64,000 bases of DNA from Neocallimastix lanati (nom. inval.) (lineage: Eukaryota; Neocallimastigomycota; Neocallimastigomycetes; Neocallimastigales; Neocallimastigaceae). The stretch spans positions 581,001-645,000 of the forward strand of contig JACVTC010000093.1 in the NCBI GenBank assembly GCA_016946835.1, in the 5' to 3' direction. This document shows, piece by piece, positions 1 through 12,600 of the stretch (its first letter is position 1; the number at the start of each line of letters is the position of its first letter). The translations under genes were made by a program, and so were the position numbers. The notes beneath the pieces were generated by a model that saw only the letters and a program-made list of their open reading frames with translations, ran no database searches and was not told where the DNA came from.

Positions 1-1442
1 TATTATATTCTTTTTGATATATTTATCTTTATATAATAATTTATAAAAATAGTATTTAATAATTATTTTAAAAGTTCATTAATTATAATTTTATTTTATA
101 TAATAATTTTAAAAAAAAAATTAAATAAATAAAAATTTTAAAATCTATGTTTAATTTTATCAATTTAAAATAAATAAATTCGAGAAAAAATTTAAAATAT
201 TTTATCTTTTTTTTTTCTATTTGTAATAAATAAATATATACAAATTTTATTTTACTTTTTTTTTTTTTTTTTTTTTTATAACTAATTTAACTAATTTTTT
301 TATAATAAAAATTTAACGATTTAAATTTATTTTATGTATATAAAATATTATTTAACCAAATTTTAAAAAATTTAGTTTTAATTTAAAAAAAATTTTTTTT
401 TATTTTTTTTTATTTTTTTTTATTTTTTTTTTTTATTCAATATATTGTGTAACATTATAAATTAAATATTCCAATGGATATCTTTAAATAAATTTATTTA
501 TTTATTTATTTATTCTTACTTATACATTTATATACATATTTTATTTATATGTAAATTTTGTAATCCACAATTAACTTTTTTTTATTTAATATATATATAT
601 TATTACAATTAAAGAATAAAAATAATTTATATATCTTAAACTATTAAAAGTCCTAAATTATGTAAATAATAGTTCGTAATATTTTTTCATCCCCAAATAA
701 AATATCTAATTGATTTATTAAAGAGTCATGATTTTTTTTTTTTTTATTATAAAAATAAGAATAATGTTAATCAGTAAAAAAATAGAAAAAAAAATTTTTT
801 TTTTTTAATAATAATAAACTTTAATTATAAAATTTTTCTATTTCGTTATTGATTAATATAGATTAACATTTTTTTTTTTATTTTTAATAAAATTAATATA
901 TCATAAAAAAAATGGAACGACAATGATTTTTTTTTTTTTTTTTTTTTTATAATTCAGTAAATAATTAAATAGAATTAAATAATTTAATAAATTTAATAAT
1001 ATAAATACAAATTATTAATATATATATATATTTTAAACCAAATTATAAATTTTTTTTTATTTTAAAAATTTATTATATATTTATTTTTAATTATTATTAT
1101 TATTATTATTTCTTTTTTTAATTATTATTTAAAAAATAAAAATAAAAAATATATATAAAAAAAATATAAAAAAAAAAATTATATAATAAATCATTAAATT
1201 AAAAAAAAGACTTTTTAAATATCTTATTCTGGAAATATTATATATAAATGATTTAAATCTTTTTGCCTTTGAAGTAAAATACTTTTTATTTAATTATTAA
1301 TAAAAAGTAGTTGAATAATACTATCTAATAATTATTATATTTTTTTTAAATAAATTTTATATTTAATATAAATATATATAGAAAATATAATAATTTTTTT
1401 TAATAAAAAAAGAACTATATAAAATAAAATTATATTAGCAAA
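1..1442. other. AT-rich intergenic, no gene seen
   Basis: No open frame with coding character is visible. The stretch is almost pure A/T, with T-tracts up to about 20 bases, a run of TTTA units near 485-515 and ATT units near 1090-1110. The last 100 bases before the ATG at 1443 are A-rich, as upstream of other genes in this window, so the 5' UTR and promoter of the downstream gene must lie here. No specific element can be named. Confidence 0.6.
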
Positions 1443-4126
1443 ATGGTGGCCAAAACTAAAAGTAGAAGTAATAAACAAAAAGTATTAACAAAAGAAGAAG
1501 AAGAAGCAAAAAGTCAAGCATATATTAATAAATTATTGGCTGAAGAGCAAGAAGCTGAAGATATTTATTCATTAAACTATTATGAAGGATATGGCAATAC
1601 TTTAAATGATGACTATGATGAAAAATATGACTATGATGATGATGATTATGATTATGATTATGGCAGTAGTAAAAAATCAAATAATAATAAAAATCGTCGA
1701 AAACCTAAATATGATGATGAAGAATATGAATTTAATTCAAATTCTAATAAAAAAAGAACAGGTTAGTAATATTATTAAAGGAAAAAAAATTAATAAATAG
1801 TTAAAAAATTTTAATATATATAATTTTTTATTCAAAAAAAAAAAAATATATATATATATATATATATTATTATTATTATTGTATGAAATGAGATATACTT
1901 TAATTAATATATTGATATTTTGATTAAATATAATTCAAACTGATAATGGATAATAAAAATTTATAATAAATAAAGTTAAAAATACATCAATATCAAAAAA
2001 AAAGAGACGTCAAGAAGAAGAAGTTACTAAATCTACTGAAAGCATTATATCAGAAGAAACCAAAAAAACTGAAAGTACACATAGAGCAATAAATAATCCA
2101 TTAGGTACTTATAGTCCTGAAGAAGAAAAAAGATTTTTAGAAGGAATAGAACTCTATGGACGTGATTGGAAAAATGTAAATATTTGAATAACTAAAAAAA
2201 AAAAGAAAAAAAAGATCTAATATATAAATAGATCCATTAATATTTTGTTTAATTAATTGATATAAAAAGAAGTATATTTATATTTTTATTTATATTCAAA
2301 TAATTAATTTTTAAAAACTTTTGATACATTTATTAATAGTTAACAAAATATGTTGGAACGAGAAATTCAAAATCTGTTAGAAGTCATGCACAAAAACATT
2401 TTATAAAATTATATAGAGAAGCAAAACCATTACCACCTAAAGTAAAATAATTATATCATTAATTAATTATTTATAAAATTGATATCAATGAAAAATTAAA
2501 AAAAAAAAAAAAAATTCATTAATACTTAAAGCCATTATTAAAAACTTTATAATTATATAGGTTAGAGAAAGTGGTTTAGGCTATACATTAAGTGGAAAAC
2601 CATTAGATCCATATTCGGCCTCCGCTAAACCGTATTTAGCTAATGTAGATATTGATGAAATTGAAAGAAAGATAGCATTATTCAACGGTAATAAATCAAA
2701 TGATAGTGAAGAGACATCTGATAAAAATTCTAGTAAACCAAAAGAAAAAGAACATAAAAGTAACATTAATAAAAATAATAGAAATAATAATAATAATAAT
2801 AATAAAACAGAATTAAAGAATAATGATAATATAAAGTCAACCAATAAAAATTTGCAAAATAAAACAAATTCATTAACGCCTAATAAAGACATTAATATAA
2901 AGAAAGAAACAAATAATAAAAAATCAAATACATGTAAAAGATCAAAATCACAGCAAGCACTTTTGGATAGGTAAATTTTTATCAATTATTAATTATTTTT
3001 ATATTGTTTTAAAAATTTAATAATAATAATAATAATAATAATGATAATAATAATGATAATAATAATGATAATAATAATGATAATAATAATGATAAAAAAA
3101 AATAATAAATAAAAAATAAAAAATTAAGATTTATTTATTTTATTTATTTATTTATTTATTTATTTTTTTTTTTTTTAAATTTAAAATTTAATTTCTTTAA
3201 TTTATTATATTTTATTATATTATATTATATTTTATTTTATGAATTATATTTTTATTATAAATATTTATATATATTTTATTTTACTTATATGATTGAATCT
3301 CAAATTTTATTATGTTTATTCATTAAACGTTATATTATTAAAATTATATATATATAAATTAGTATTCAATTTGATGAAGATGGTAGAACATTATATTCAA
3401 AGCAAAGACCTAAACGTTCAACCGCAACAAAAAATTTGAATTATAAAGAATTTATTGACACAAGGTAAATAATTTAATACGTAATTAATTAAATTTATTA
3501 TTCAATGAAATAATATTTGAGCTATATATTAAACACAATTACTTTTATATAATTTTATTATTATTATTATTATTAACTTATTTAACACCATTGTCACATT
3601 ATTCAATAATAATGGAATTATAAATGTTAAATATATAATTAATATTTTAATTATTCAAAAGTAATCCATTAACAATGGTAAAATGCGAATCATATTATGG
3701 TGTACCGGGTAGCGGAACACCTGGTAGTCAACCTTTTAGTATTATAGTAAATCCAGTTGCATTAGCCACAATGGATCTTCATGCTCATTTAGTTAAAACT
3801 GAAGTTATTGGATTATTGGCAGGAGAATGGAATATGGAAGAAAAAAGTAACTATAAAAATATTAAATATATATATCAATGAAGTTTTCTAAAAAAAAAAA
3901 AATTACAATATATTTATTATTCATAAAAGTATATTAAAAATAAATTTTAAAATTTATATATGTTTATTTATTTGTTTGTTAATCAATCAATATTTTTATA
4001 TATAATTTAATTTAATTTAATTTATTATTTATATATTTATTGATATTATTATTTTATTATTATTTTATTATTTTATTATTTGTTATTATTATTATTATTA
4101 TTATTATAATTGTTTTATTAAATTTT

Positions 4127-4163
<37 letters not shown>

Positions 4164-6615
4164 TCGTTTTTATCATATTATTAATAATAGAATTATATGT
4201 TATATCTGCATATCCATGTAAAAGTATTGAAAATGATGATAATACAGAGGAATCAATGAATCGTCATGTCAATGTTGAAATGGATCCAATTGGCGAATTT
4301 GAAATTCGTAATGAAATTACAAAATTAAATATGAAAGTTGTTGGATGGTATCATAGTCATCCAAAATTTGCACCAGATCCATCATTTGTTGATATAGAAA
4401 ATCAATTAAATTATCAAACTTTATTTCGTGAAAAAAACAATATTGATGAACCATTTGTTGGTGTTATAGTTGGTAAATATAAATAAAAATTAATAATTAT
4501 TATTATCATATAATAATTATTTGTTTTATAATTATTATTTGATTCTAAATCAGTTGTTATTATTTTAATATTATATAATTTAATATTTATTTTTATATTA
4601 TTATTATGATTATTATTATTATTCTTTTTATTTAAAATATTTTTTCTTTTCTAAAAAATAAAAAAAAAAAAAAATTGATATTATAATTTATAAAGGACCG
4701 TATGATCCAAGACTTCCAAGATCATATTCAGCTGTTAATTGGTTTTATGTAGCAAATCATCAAGAAGATTTTGGACATCCAAAACATCTTATTACAAAAA
4801 CTGAATGGTTAAATAAAAATAAAAATAATATTCCAGTAAAGGAATATGAAAAAATGGTATTTTATATATATATAATCTGTCGTTTAGTATTAATAAATAA
4901 ATAAATCAATAAATAAATATATATATATATAAATAAATATCACTCATAAAATATTTTTGTAATTTTTATATTATTAATTTATATTTATTATACATAATTT
5001 TTGTACATTTATATTTAACGGTATGTTAATTTTTTTCATATGTTAATAATATATACATATATATATATTTTATATTTTCATAAATATGTACAAATATCAA
5101 TTATTATAGAAAACATTAATTAATAATTATAAAGATCATATTGAAAGACATGTGTTTACCGAAACTTGGAAACAAAATTTGGAAGAAACTAAATTAGAAA
5201 AAGTAATAAAAAGTTTAAGTTACCAACTTCAGTTATTAAATTCAGGAAACTTAATTGATACTGAAGAGGAATTACAAATAAATAAAAATAATGACAATTT
5301 TACAATAGATATAATAAGCATAAATAATAAAATTCAAAATGATATTAATAGTGATGTAGATGATGTAAATTACATAGATGATAACAATGACAATGATATA
5401 GACAAAAGTAGCGATACTTCAAGTATTTTAACTTTTACTAGTAGTTCTGAATTATCAGATGTATCTGGATTATCTACAAATTCAGAAAATATGTCACAAT
5501 CGATTATTATTGATGATGATGAAGAAATAAAATTTGAAGATAATGAAGAACATCAACAAAATGGTAGAATATAATTTTATTTTTATTGCATTTTTATTTT
5601 AATTTTAATCAATCTGTACTTCATATTTAGTTTTCAACTTTTTATTTTATTTTATTTTTTTCAATCTGTATTTCATATTTAATTTTCAACTATTTATTTT
5701 ATTTAATTTTATTTTATTTACTTATTTATTAATTTATGTAAATATCTATTTTTTATTTTTTATATAAAAACATATTAAATAGTAATAGAAGAAAATAATA
5801 TGATGGATAAAAATGATAAAAAAATAGAAGTTGTTAAAATAAAAATACCTAAAGAAAAGGAGGAAATCAATGAAAAAAAGGATAGTGATAATGAAGATAA
5901 AGAGTTCAGTGATACAAATAAACAAGAAAAAGTAGATATAACTGATAAAAAGAAAATTATTAATGATATGAATGATAAAGATAAACAAAAAGAAGCGGAT
6001 AAAAAGGAAATTATTAATAATGTTAATAAAGAAGATAAACCGGAAGAAACTGATACAAAGGAAAATATTAATGATATTAATAAAGAAGATAAACCGGAAG
6101 AAGCTGATAAAAAGAAAAATATTAATGAAATTAATAAAGAAGATAAATCGGAGGAAGCTAATAAAAAGGAAAATATTAATGATATTAATAAAGAAGATAA
6201 ACAGGAAGAAATTGATAAAAAGGAAATAATAGAAAAAGCAGATGTACCAGATAAAATGGATATAATAAATGAAAGTAAAGACGATGAAAGGAAAATAACC
6301 ACTAATGAAAATGGCATGGAAGAAAAAGATAAAACAAAAGAATCAAATAAAATAGATGAAAAGAATAAATCTAATGAGAAAGAAAAAGAAGACAAAAAAA
6401 ATGAAGAAAAGGAATTAGCTGAAACAGATTCAATGGACTTAGAAGATAAAATAGAAAACCAAAAACCAAGTGAAATTAATGATGAAATGGAAGTAGAAGA
6501 TGATAAACCATCTGAAAAAGAAACAGTTGATTTTTATGATGGTATTAATTTATTAAAAATGATAGAAGAAGAAATTAAAAAATGGTATTATGATGATGTT
6601 AAAGTCATATCTTAA
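1443..6615 (+). CDS. MYSM1-like histone H2A deubiquitinase (SANT + JAMM/MPN)
   Basis: Ten exons, all GT..AG and in phase: 1443-1761, 1976-2175, 2340-2441, 2561-2970, 3363-3464, 3662-3846, 4191-4472, 4696-4856, 5110-5563, 5783-6615; together 1015 codons plus stop. A SANT/Myb-like domain spans about residues 150-200 (GTYSPEEEKRFLEGIELYG, then VRSHAQKHF). An MPN domain begins near residue 390; EVIGLLAGEW supplies the glutamate, and GWYHSHPKFAPDPSFVD has the JAMM zinc ligands near His494, His496 and Asp507 with Ser504. This family removes ubiquitin from histone H2A in the nucleus. The MYSM1 SWIRM domain is not recognisable between SANT and MPN. After the MPN comes an acidic Ser/Asp-rich stretch, then a Lys/Glu tail with five 18-residue repeats (about 796-885). 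Exon 10 is joined because both phase and reading frame fit; the tail could instead be misjoined. Family assignment is firm, the substrate is inferred. Confidence 0.88.
5565..5700. repeat. Two intronic copies of a dispersed CAATCTGTACTTCATATTT motif
   Basis: The last intron (5564-5782) of the deubiquitinase gene contains two related stretches, near 5609-5640 and 5663-5695, each with CAATCTGTA(C/T)TTCATATTTA followed by TTTTCAACT and then TTTATTTTATTT. The same block recurs six times in the satellite at 51170-52000, so it is a dispersed element rather than intron-specific sequence. Confidence 0.7.
5953..6222 (+). repeat. 5 x 54-bp in-frame tandem repeat (18-residue units)
   Basis: Five consecutive 54-bp units encode 18-residue repeats of the type ENINDINKEDKPEEADKK in the C-terminal tail of the deubiquitinase. 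Units 2-5 are closely similar and the first is more diverged. The unit length is a multiple of three, so copy-number change would leave the frame intact. The repeats are predicted to be charged and disordered or single alpha-helical. Confidence 0.9.
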
Positions 6616-6675
6616 TAACAAACAAACAAACCAACAAATAACCAAAATAAAACGAAAGTAGAAATGAATAATAAA

Positions 6676-6719
<44 letters not shown>

Positions 6720-7046
6720 CATATATATATATATATTATATTATATTATCAATTTTTATATTATAATCTATCAAAAGTTTAGAAAAAAAAAATTCTTTTT
6801 TTATTAATAGTAAATCATTCAGGAATAGTAATTCATTTATTATAAAATATATATATATATATATATATATTTTCTTTTTAATTTTACTTTAGAATCATTT
6901 CTTTCTTTCTTTTTTTTTTTTTTTTTTTTTAATAATTATTTTTATAATTATATATTCCAATATTAAATCTTTATAAATTTATTATATATATATATATATT
7001 TAAAATATTGTAAGATATGTGTAATTATAATAAACATATAATTTCT

Positions 7047-7094
<48 letters not shown>

Positions 7095-7205
7095 AAAGTA
7101 TTTTATTTATTATTATCAAAATGTTTTTTCAAAACAAATATCATAATTCATATTTTCTATTTAATATAAATAAATAAATAAATATTCTGTATAATTTATG
7201 TAATC

Positions 7206-7250
<45 letters not shown>

Positions 7251-7460
7251 AAAAAATAAAAAAATAAAAAACATAAATATATATATATAATATTAAAAAT
7301 AAAAATAAAATAAAATAAAATAAAATAAAATAAAAATATATATATATATTTTATTTATTTAATAAAATTGTTTATTTAATAAAATTATTTCATCTCGATT
7401 TTTGTGATTAATTAAAAATTTTAAATTTTCTCTCAAAATTTTTATATTTATTTTTCTAAA
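6616..7460. other. Homopolymer-rich intergenic
   Basis: No gene seen. The stretch holds long A runs (6679-6717, 7210-7248), T runs (6907-6930, 7049-7093), several AT dinucleotide runs and a block of TAAAA pentamers (7305-7335). The 3' UTR and poly(A) site of the upstream gene must be at its left end. Confidence 0.6.
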
Positions 7461-8085
7461 GATCATAAGATTAAGAGCGGGTTACAAATGTAATACCATT
7501 ATTACAATTAGAAGTGGTAGAGTTTCTGACGATTATCTTAAATTCTACCCTTGCCGTGGAAAAAGGGATCAATCTTTTATCCATTGGATATCTGAATACC
7601 TTTTTATCTAAGTCGATGTAAATCTTTAGATTTTATCGATGATTTATTCATCAATAAAATAAGGAATCTTTCCTTACTTCCTTCTTATTCTTTGGAATGG
7701 ATCAATCTCCTACATTTCCATTTTACAATAGCTACATGAGAATTTATATAAAACAATAGAAAAATGCATATACAAAATAATGCTAAAGTAAAAAAAATAT
7801 AATAGATTCATTACAATGATAATATGTAGAACTACATGATATTATTAATTATACAACTCCAATGTTACTACATATTCAGTTTAAAACAATATAAAACGTC
7901 AGGTTCACTTTCAATGGTCTTCCGGTATTCCAATTCAAACTCTTCGTACTAGAAGCCATTTTTGAAAAGATAACCATCAATTATCATCAGAATCACAGAA
8001 AGCTGTAATTAGTACACCTGATTATAGGCTATTCCTTTTCCATCAACCCTCCATGGACCTGGAAAAACAGTCCACATCATTGAGG
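7461..8085 (+). pseudogene. Decayed non-LTR retrotransposon fragment (zf-RVT-like C-terminus)
   Basis: GC content rises here compared with the flanks. On the plus strand 7461-7612 stays open and reads RLRAGYKCNTIITIRS, then LKFYPCRGKRDQSFIHW. This resembles the C-terminal module of LINE-type reverse transcriptases, where an (R/K)LRxGY segment precedes a CPxCGKxRDSxEHWxxEC zinc-binding motif. Here the first cysteine is Tyr and the last is replaced, so the motif is broken. Stops follow immediately and frames switch downstream. The remaining sequence to about 8085, including a short open stretch around 7975-8080, probably belongs to the same or another dead element, but I cannot assign it. It abuts the left edge of the ankyrin-MATH duplication. 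Confidence 0.5.
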
Positions 8086-8163
8086 ATTAAATTTATAGTA
8101 TTTGACTTCCTGATATAGGATAATAGGAAAAATAATCAATTTAAATAATTAGTAGTTGGTATG

Positions 8164-8195
<32 letters not shown>

Positions 8196-9157
8196 TTATT
8201 TATTTATTTAAATTTTTTTATTTTTATTTTTTTTATTTATTTATTTAATTTTTTTTTTTATTTATTTATTTTTATTTTTTATTTTTATATTTTTAATTAT
8301 TTTTATATTTTTAATTTTTTTAATCTTTATAATTTATTTTTTTAATTTTAATTTTTTTTTTATTTTTTATTTTTTTTTAATTTTTTTTTATATTATGATA
8401 TATTATTATTTGCTTTATTATATTTTATATTATATTTTATAATCAATTTAATTTTTTTTTTATATTATAATATATTATTATTTTTATTTGCTTTATTATA
8501 TTTTATAATAATTATTATAATGTTTATTTTTAAATTCATTATTTTTTCTTTTATTTCATATTTAGGTTTGGTGATATAAAATAATAATAATAATAATAAT
8601 TATAATAATAATAAATATAAAAATAATGATTGTACTTAATATTTTAAATATTATTATTATTTCTTATTATTATTACAGTTTATTTTAGAAATTAATGAAA
8701 TTCCATTTATATTATAAAACATTGTTTGTATTGTATATTTAACGGTATAATTGTTATATTATCATTATGTCTATTATCATTCTTTTTTTTTTTTATTCAA
8801 ATTTTTTCATTAAGTTTAAGATTATATTTCCTCTAATTTAGAGGATATTTATTAATCTATATGACATTTTCTTTTTGGTCACTCTCGATTGAGTATTTGG
8901 TGGTACATTCGTTGTTCAAGTTTGTGGGTTTTTTGTGATGTTAAAAATAACATTTCAGGATATACAATTGGTGATCCACTCTGTAGTATAATTTGTTGAT
9001 CATTTAATGGTATACCGGTGAGGTTTTATGGTATGAATTGTGTTTGTTGTGGAATAGGTGTTATATTGTTATTGCTTGAATAATTGTTGGTAGAAAATTG
9101 AGAATAATTATTTAATGGTGGATGTGGTGTGAAGTTATTTTGATTTTGATACTGATA

Positions 9158-9590
9158 TTAGTTTTGAGATGATTGTTGGATTGATATAGATTCCATGTAT
9201 GTAGGAAGTCGTTCTTCTATATTCACATTACATTGAGTAAATTTATATATATATATTATTTAATTAATAATTCTAATATATTTATATTTCGAAAATTATT
9301 TATTTAAAAATCCTTATTTTCATAAAAATATATAAAAAAAAATATATATTAAAATATATACCATTAATATCATTTCTATAGATTCGAATGTATATGCCAT
9401 TGATAAAACTATCATTTTCTAATAATGATGTAATTCCATTTTCATGTTTAATTTTTAAATTTTTATTATTAATAAAATCATTCAATACAATTTCCGGTTC
9501 ATTTTTACCAAATTTATGATAAGAACATGATGCTTTATATTATATAATTAAATTTAATTATTTAAATAAAAATGAATAAGGATTTATTTG

Positions 9591-9653
<63 letters not shown>

Positions 9654-12600
9654 TGTAATTTCAATCTATATAATTATCTATATTTATATCTATATATAAA
9701 TATACGTATATTTGTCAATAAATGCTCTTAATATATTTGATATTTGATATTTACCTTTATAACATGAAAAATCATTATTATTACGAATCGCAAAAACACA
9801 ATTTGCATAAATAAATTTATTTGTTGATAAATACAATGCATCCATACTTTTTAATTTAAGATTTATAATTCCCTCTTTACATACATTTATTTCAATTTTC
9901 CTATATCCAATTATTTATTTTTATTATTAATATATAATACAATATATATATTTGAATATAAATTAAAAAAAGATATTGATTAAAAAATATATTATTGAAA
10001 TATATATATTATATATTTTATATTATATATTATATAAGTTATATTTTTACCATTTATGATTTAATATTTCAAATTCTGGACTTGATTTATGATTTTGAAT
10101 ATTGGAAAAGTTTTCAATTTTCCATTCATAATAATCTTCCTCAATAATTTCATTATTTTCAACATTTTTAATTAAATTTCTTAGTTTTTCCTTAAATTGA
10201 CCTTTGAAAAATGAATAAACATTTATATATATATATATATATATATTATATTTAAGTTATTAATAATTTGTATACATAATAATTTATTTTTTTAACACAT
10301 TAATGATTATTAATAAGGTATAAATAAGTCTATTAAATTTAAAAATTAAAAAAAAAAAAAAAAAAAATATTTACTGATTTTCATTTCATATAGTTCATTT
10401 TCAAGTTTATTTTTTTCTTTTTTTAATTTTAAAAATTCTTTTTTAGTTTTTCTTTTATTATCTGCCATTTTGTTTGACTAATATACATATGCATATGAAT
10501 ATATATATGTAAAATATAATTAAATGAAGATAATAATATTTAATATGAATAATTTTATTTTTATATAATATATTATTTATTAGTATTATGATCAATATTA
10601 TCGAAATTTTTTAATTTGTTTAATGTTTTTGATATTTTTTTATTCTATTTAATGTTATTGATATTTTTTTTTCTTCATTTTATTGCTTCAATGAAACTTA
10701 CCTTTTCATAATAACAACCCAACTTTTTAAGTAGAATACTGTTTTTACTAAATTCAATATTTAATTTTCTACATGATTTATTTTGTATTATTAATTCAAT
10801 AATTTCATTATTTATGTAATTAATGGAATTTCCTATTTGATTTTCTTTTAAATCCATGATAATATTATATTTATTGGCATAATCAAAAAGTAATTTAACA
10901 GCCTCAACATTATTATTAGAAATAAACCATATAAGAGAAGAGTCTCCATTTCTATTCTTTTCATTTATTTTCAATTTAATATTGTGATCATCGGCGTAAT
11001 CCATAAGCAATTTAACAAATTCAGAATTATTAACTTTTTTTTCACTAGCATATAAAATTGGAAACCATCCATTCTCATCCTTTTCATTTATATCCAAAAT
11101 TATATTGTGTTTATTGGCATAATCCATAATTAATTTAAAACTTTCAATATTATTACTTGAAATAGTACCAATAAGTGGTGACCATCCTACATTACATTTT
11201 TCATTAATGTTTAAAATTATATTGTGATCGTCAGCGTAATTCATAAGTAATTTAACAACTTCGGAATTATTAACATTATTAGCTGTAGCAGCAAATATAT
11301 TAGAATATCCTTTTTTATTTTTATCATTTATGTTCAAAATAATATTTTGTTTATTGGCATAATCTATGATTAACTTAACATATTCAGAGTTATTAACAGA
11401 TTCAACAATAGCAACAAATATAAGAGAATTTCCTCTTTCATTTTTATCATTTATGTTCAAAATAATATTTTGTTTATCGGCATAATCTATGATTAATTTA
11501 AATATATTAATATTATTGTTACAAATAGAATCCATAAGCACTGAATATCCATCGTTTCTTTTTTCATTAATGTTCAAAATAATATTGTGATTATCAGCGT
11601 AATTTATAAGTAATTTAACAATTTCAGAATTATTAACTTTTGTTTGAGAAGCTAATAAAATCGGAAACCATCCATCATTATTCTTTGCATTTATATCCAA
11701 AGTAATGTTATGTTTGTTAGCATAATCAATAATTAATTTAATTATTTTAATATTATTGTTACAAATAGAATCCATAAGCACTGAAAATCCATTGTTATTT
11801 TTTTCATTAATGTTCAAAATAATATTGTGATTATCAGCGTAATCTATAAGTAATTCAACAATTTCAGAATTATTAACTTTTTTTTGAGAAGCTGATAAAA
11901 TCGGAAACCATCCATTCTCATCCTTTGCATTAATATCTAAAGTAATGTTATGTTTGTTAGCATAATTCATAATTAATTTAATTGTTTCAACATTATTACT
12001 AGAAATAGAATTCATAAGTGGTAACCTTTCTTTATTATTCATTTCATTTATTTTCAATATAATATTGCTATCATCAGCATAATCCATAAGCAATTTAACA
12101 ATTTCAGAGTTATTAATATTTATATGAGTAGCTGAAAAAATTGGAAACCATTCATCCTCATCCCTTGCATTTATGTCCAAAGTAATATTATGTTTGTTAG
12201 CATAATTCATAATTAATTTAATTGTTTCAACATTATTACTACAAATAGAATTCATAAGTGGTGACCTTCCTTTTTTATTTTTTTTATTTATATTTAAAAT
12301 AATATTGTTATCATCAGCATAATCCATAAGCAATTTAACAATTTTAGAGTTATTAACATCTATATGAGTAGCTGAAAAAATTGGAAACCATTCATCTTCA
12401 TTCTTTCCATTTATATCCAAAGTAATGTTATGTTCGTTTGCATAATTCATAAGAATATTAATTATTTCAATATTATTATTTAGACAAGCATAATAAAGAG
12501 GATATGCTCCATGAATACATTTGTCATTGATATCTAATGTTATATTGTGTTCTTTTGCATAGTCCATAAGCAATTTAAAAATTTCAATATTTTTCTTCCA

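Noticed and set aside
2581-2985. 134-codon minus-strand frame
   Set aside because: It is the antisense of exon 4 of the deubiquitinase gene; its Leu/Phe/Ser bias is that of reverse-read Asn/Lys codons.
5775-6395. 206-codon minus-strand Ser/Leu/Phe frame
   Set aside because: Antisense of the Lys/Glu repeat tail of the deubiquitinase.
9300-9485. 61-codon minus-strand frame as a small gene
   Set aside because: It is the last MATH exon of copy A read through its donor into the intron.
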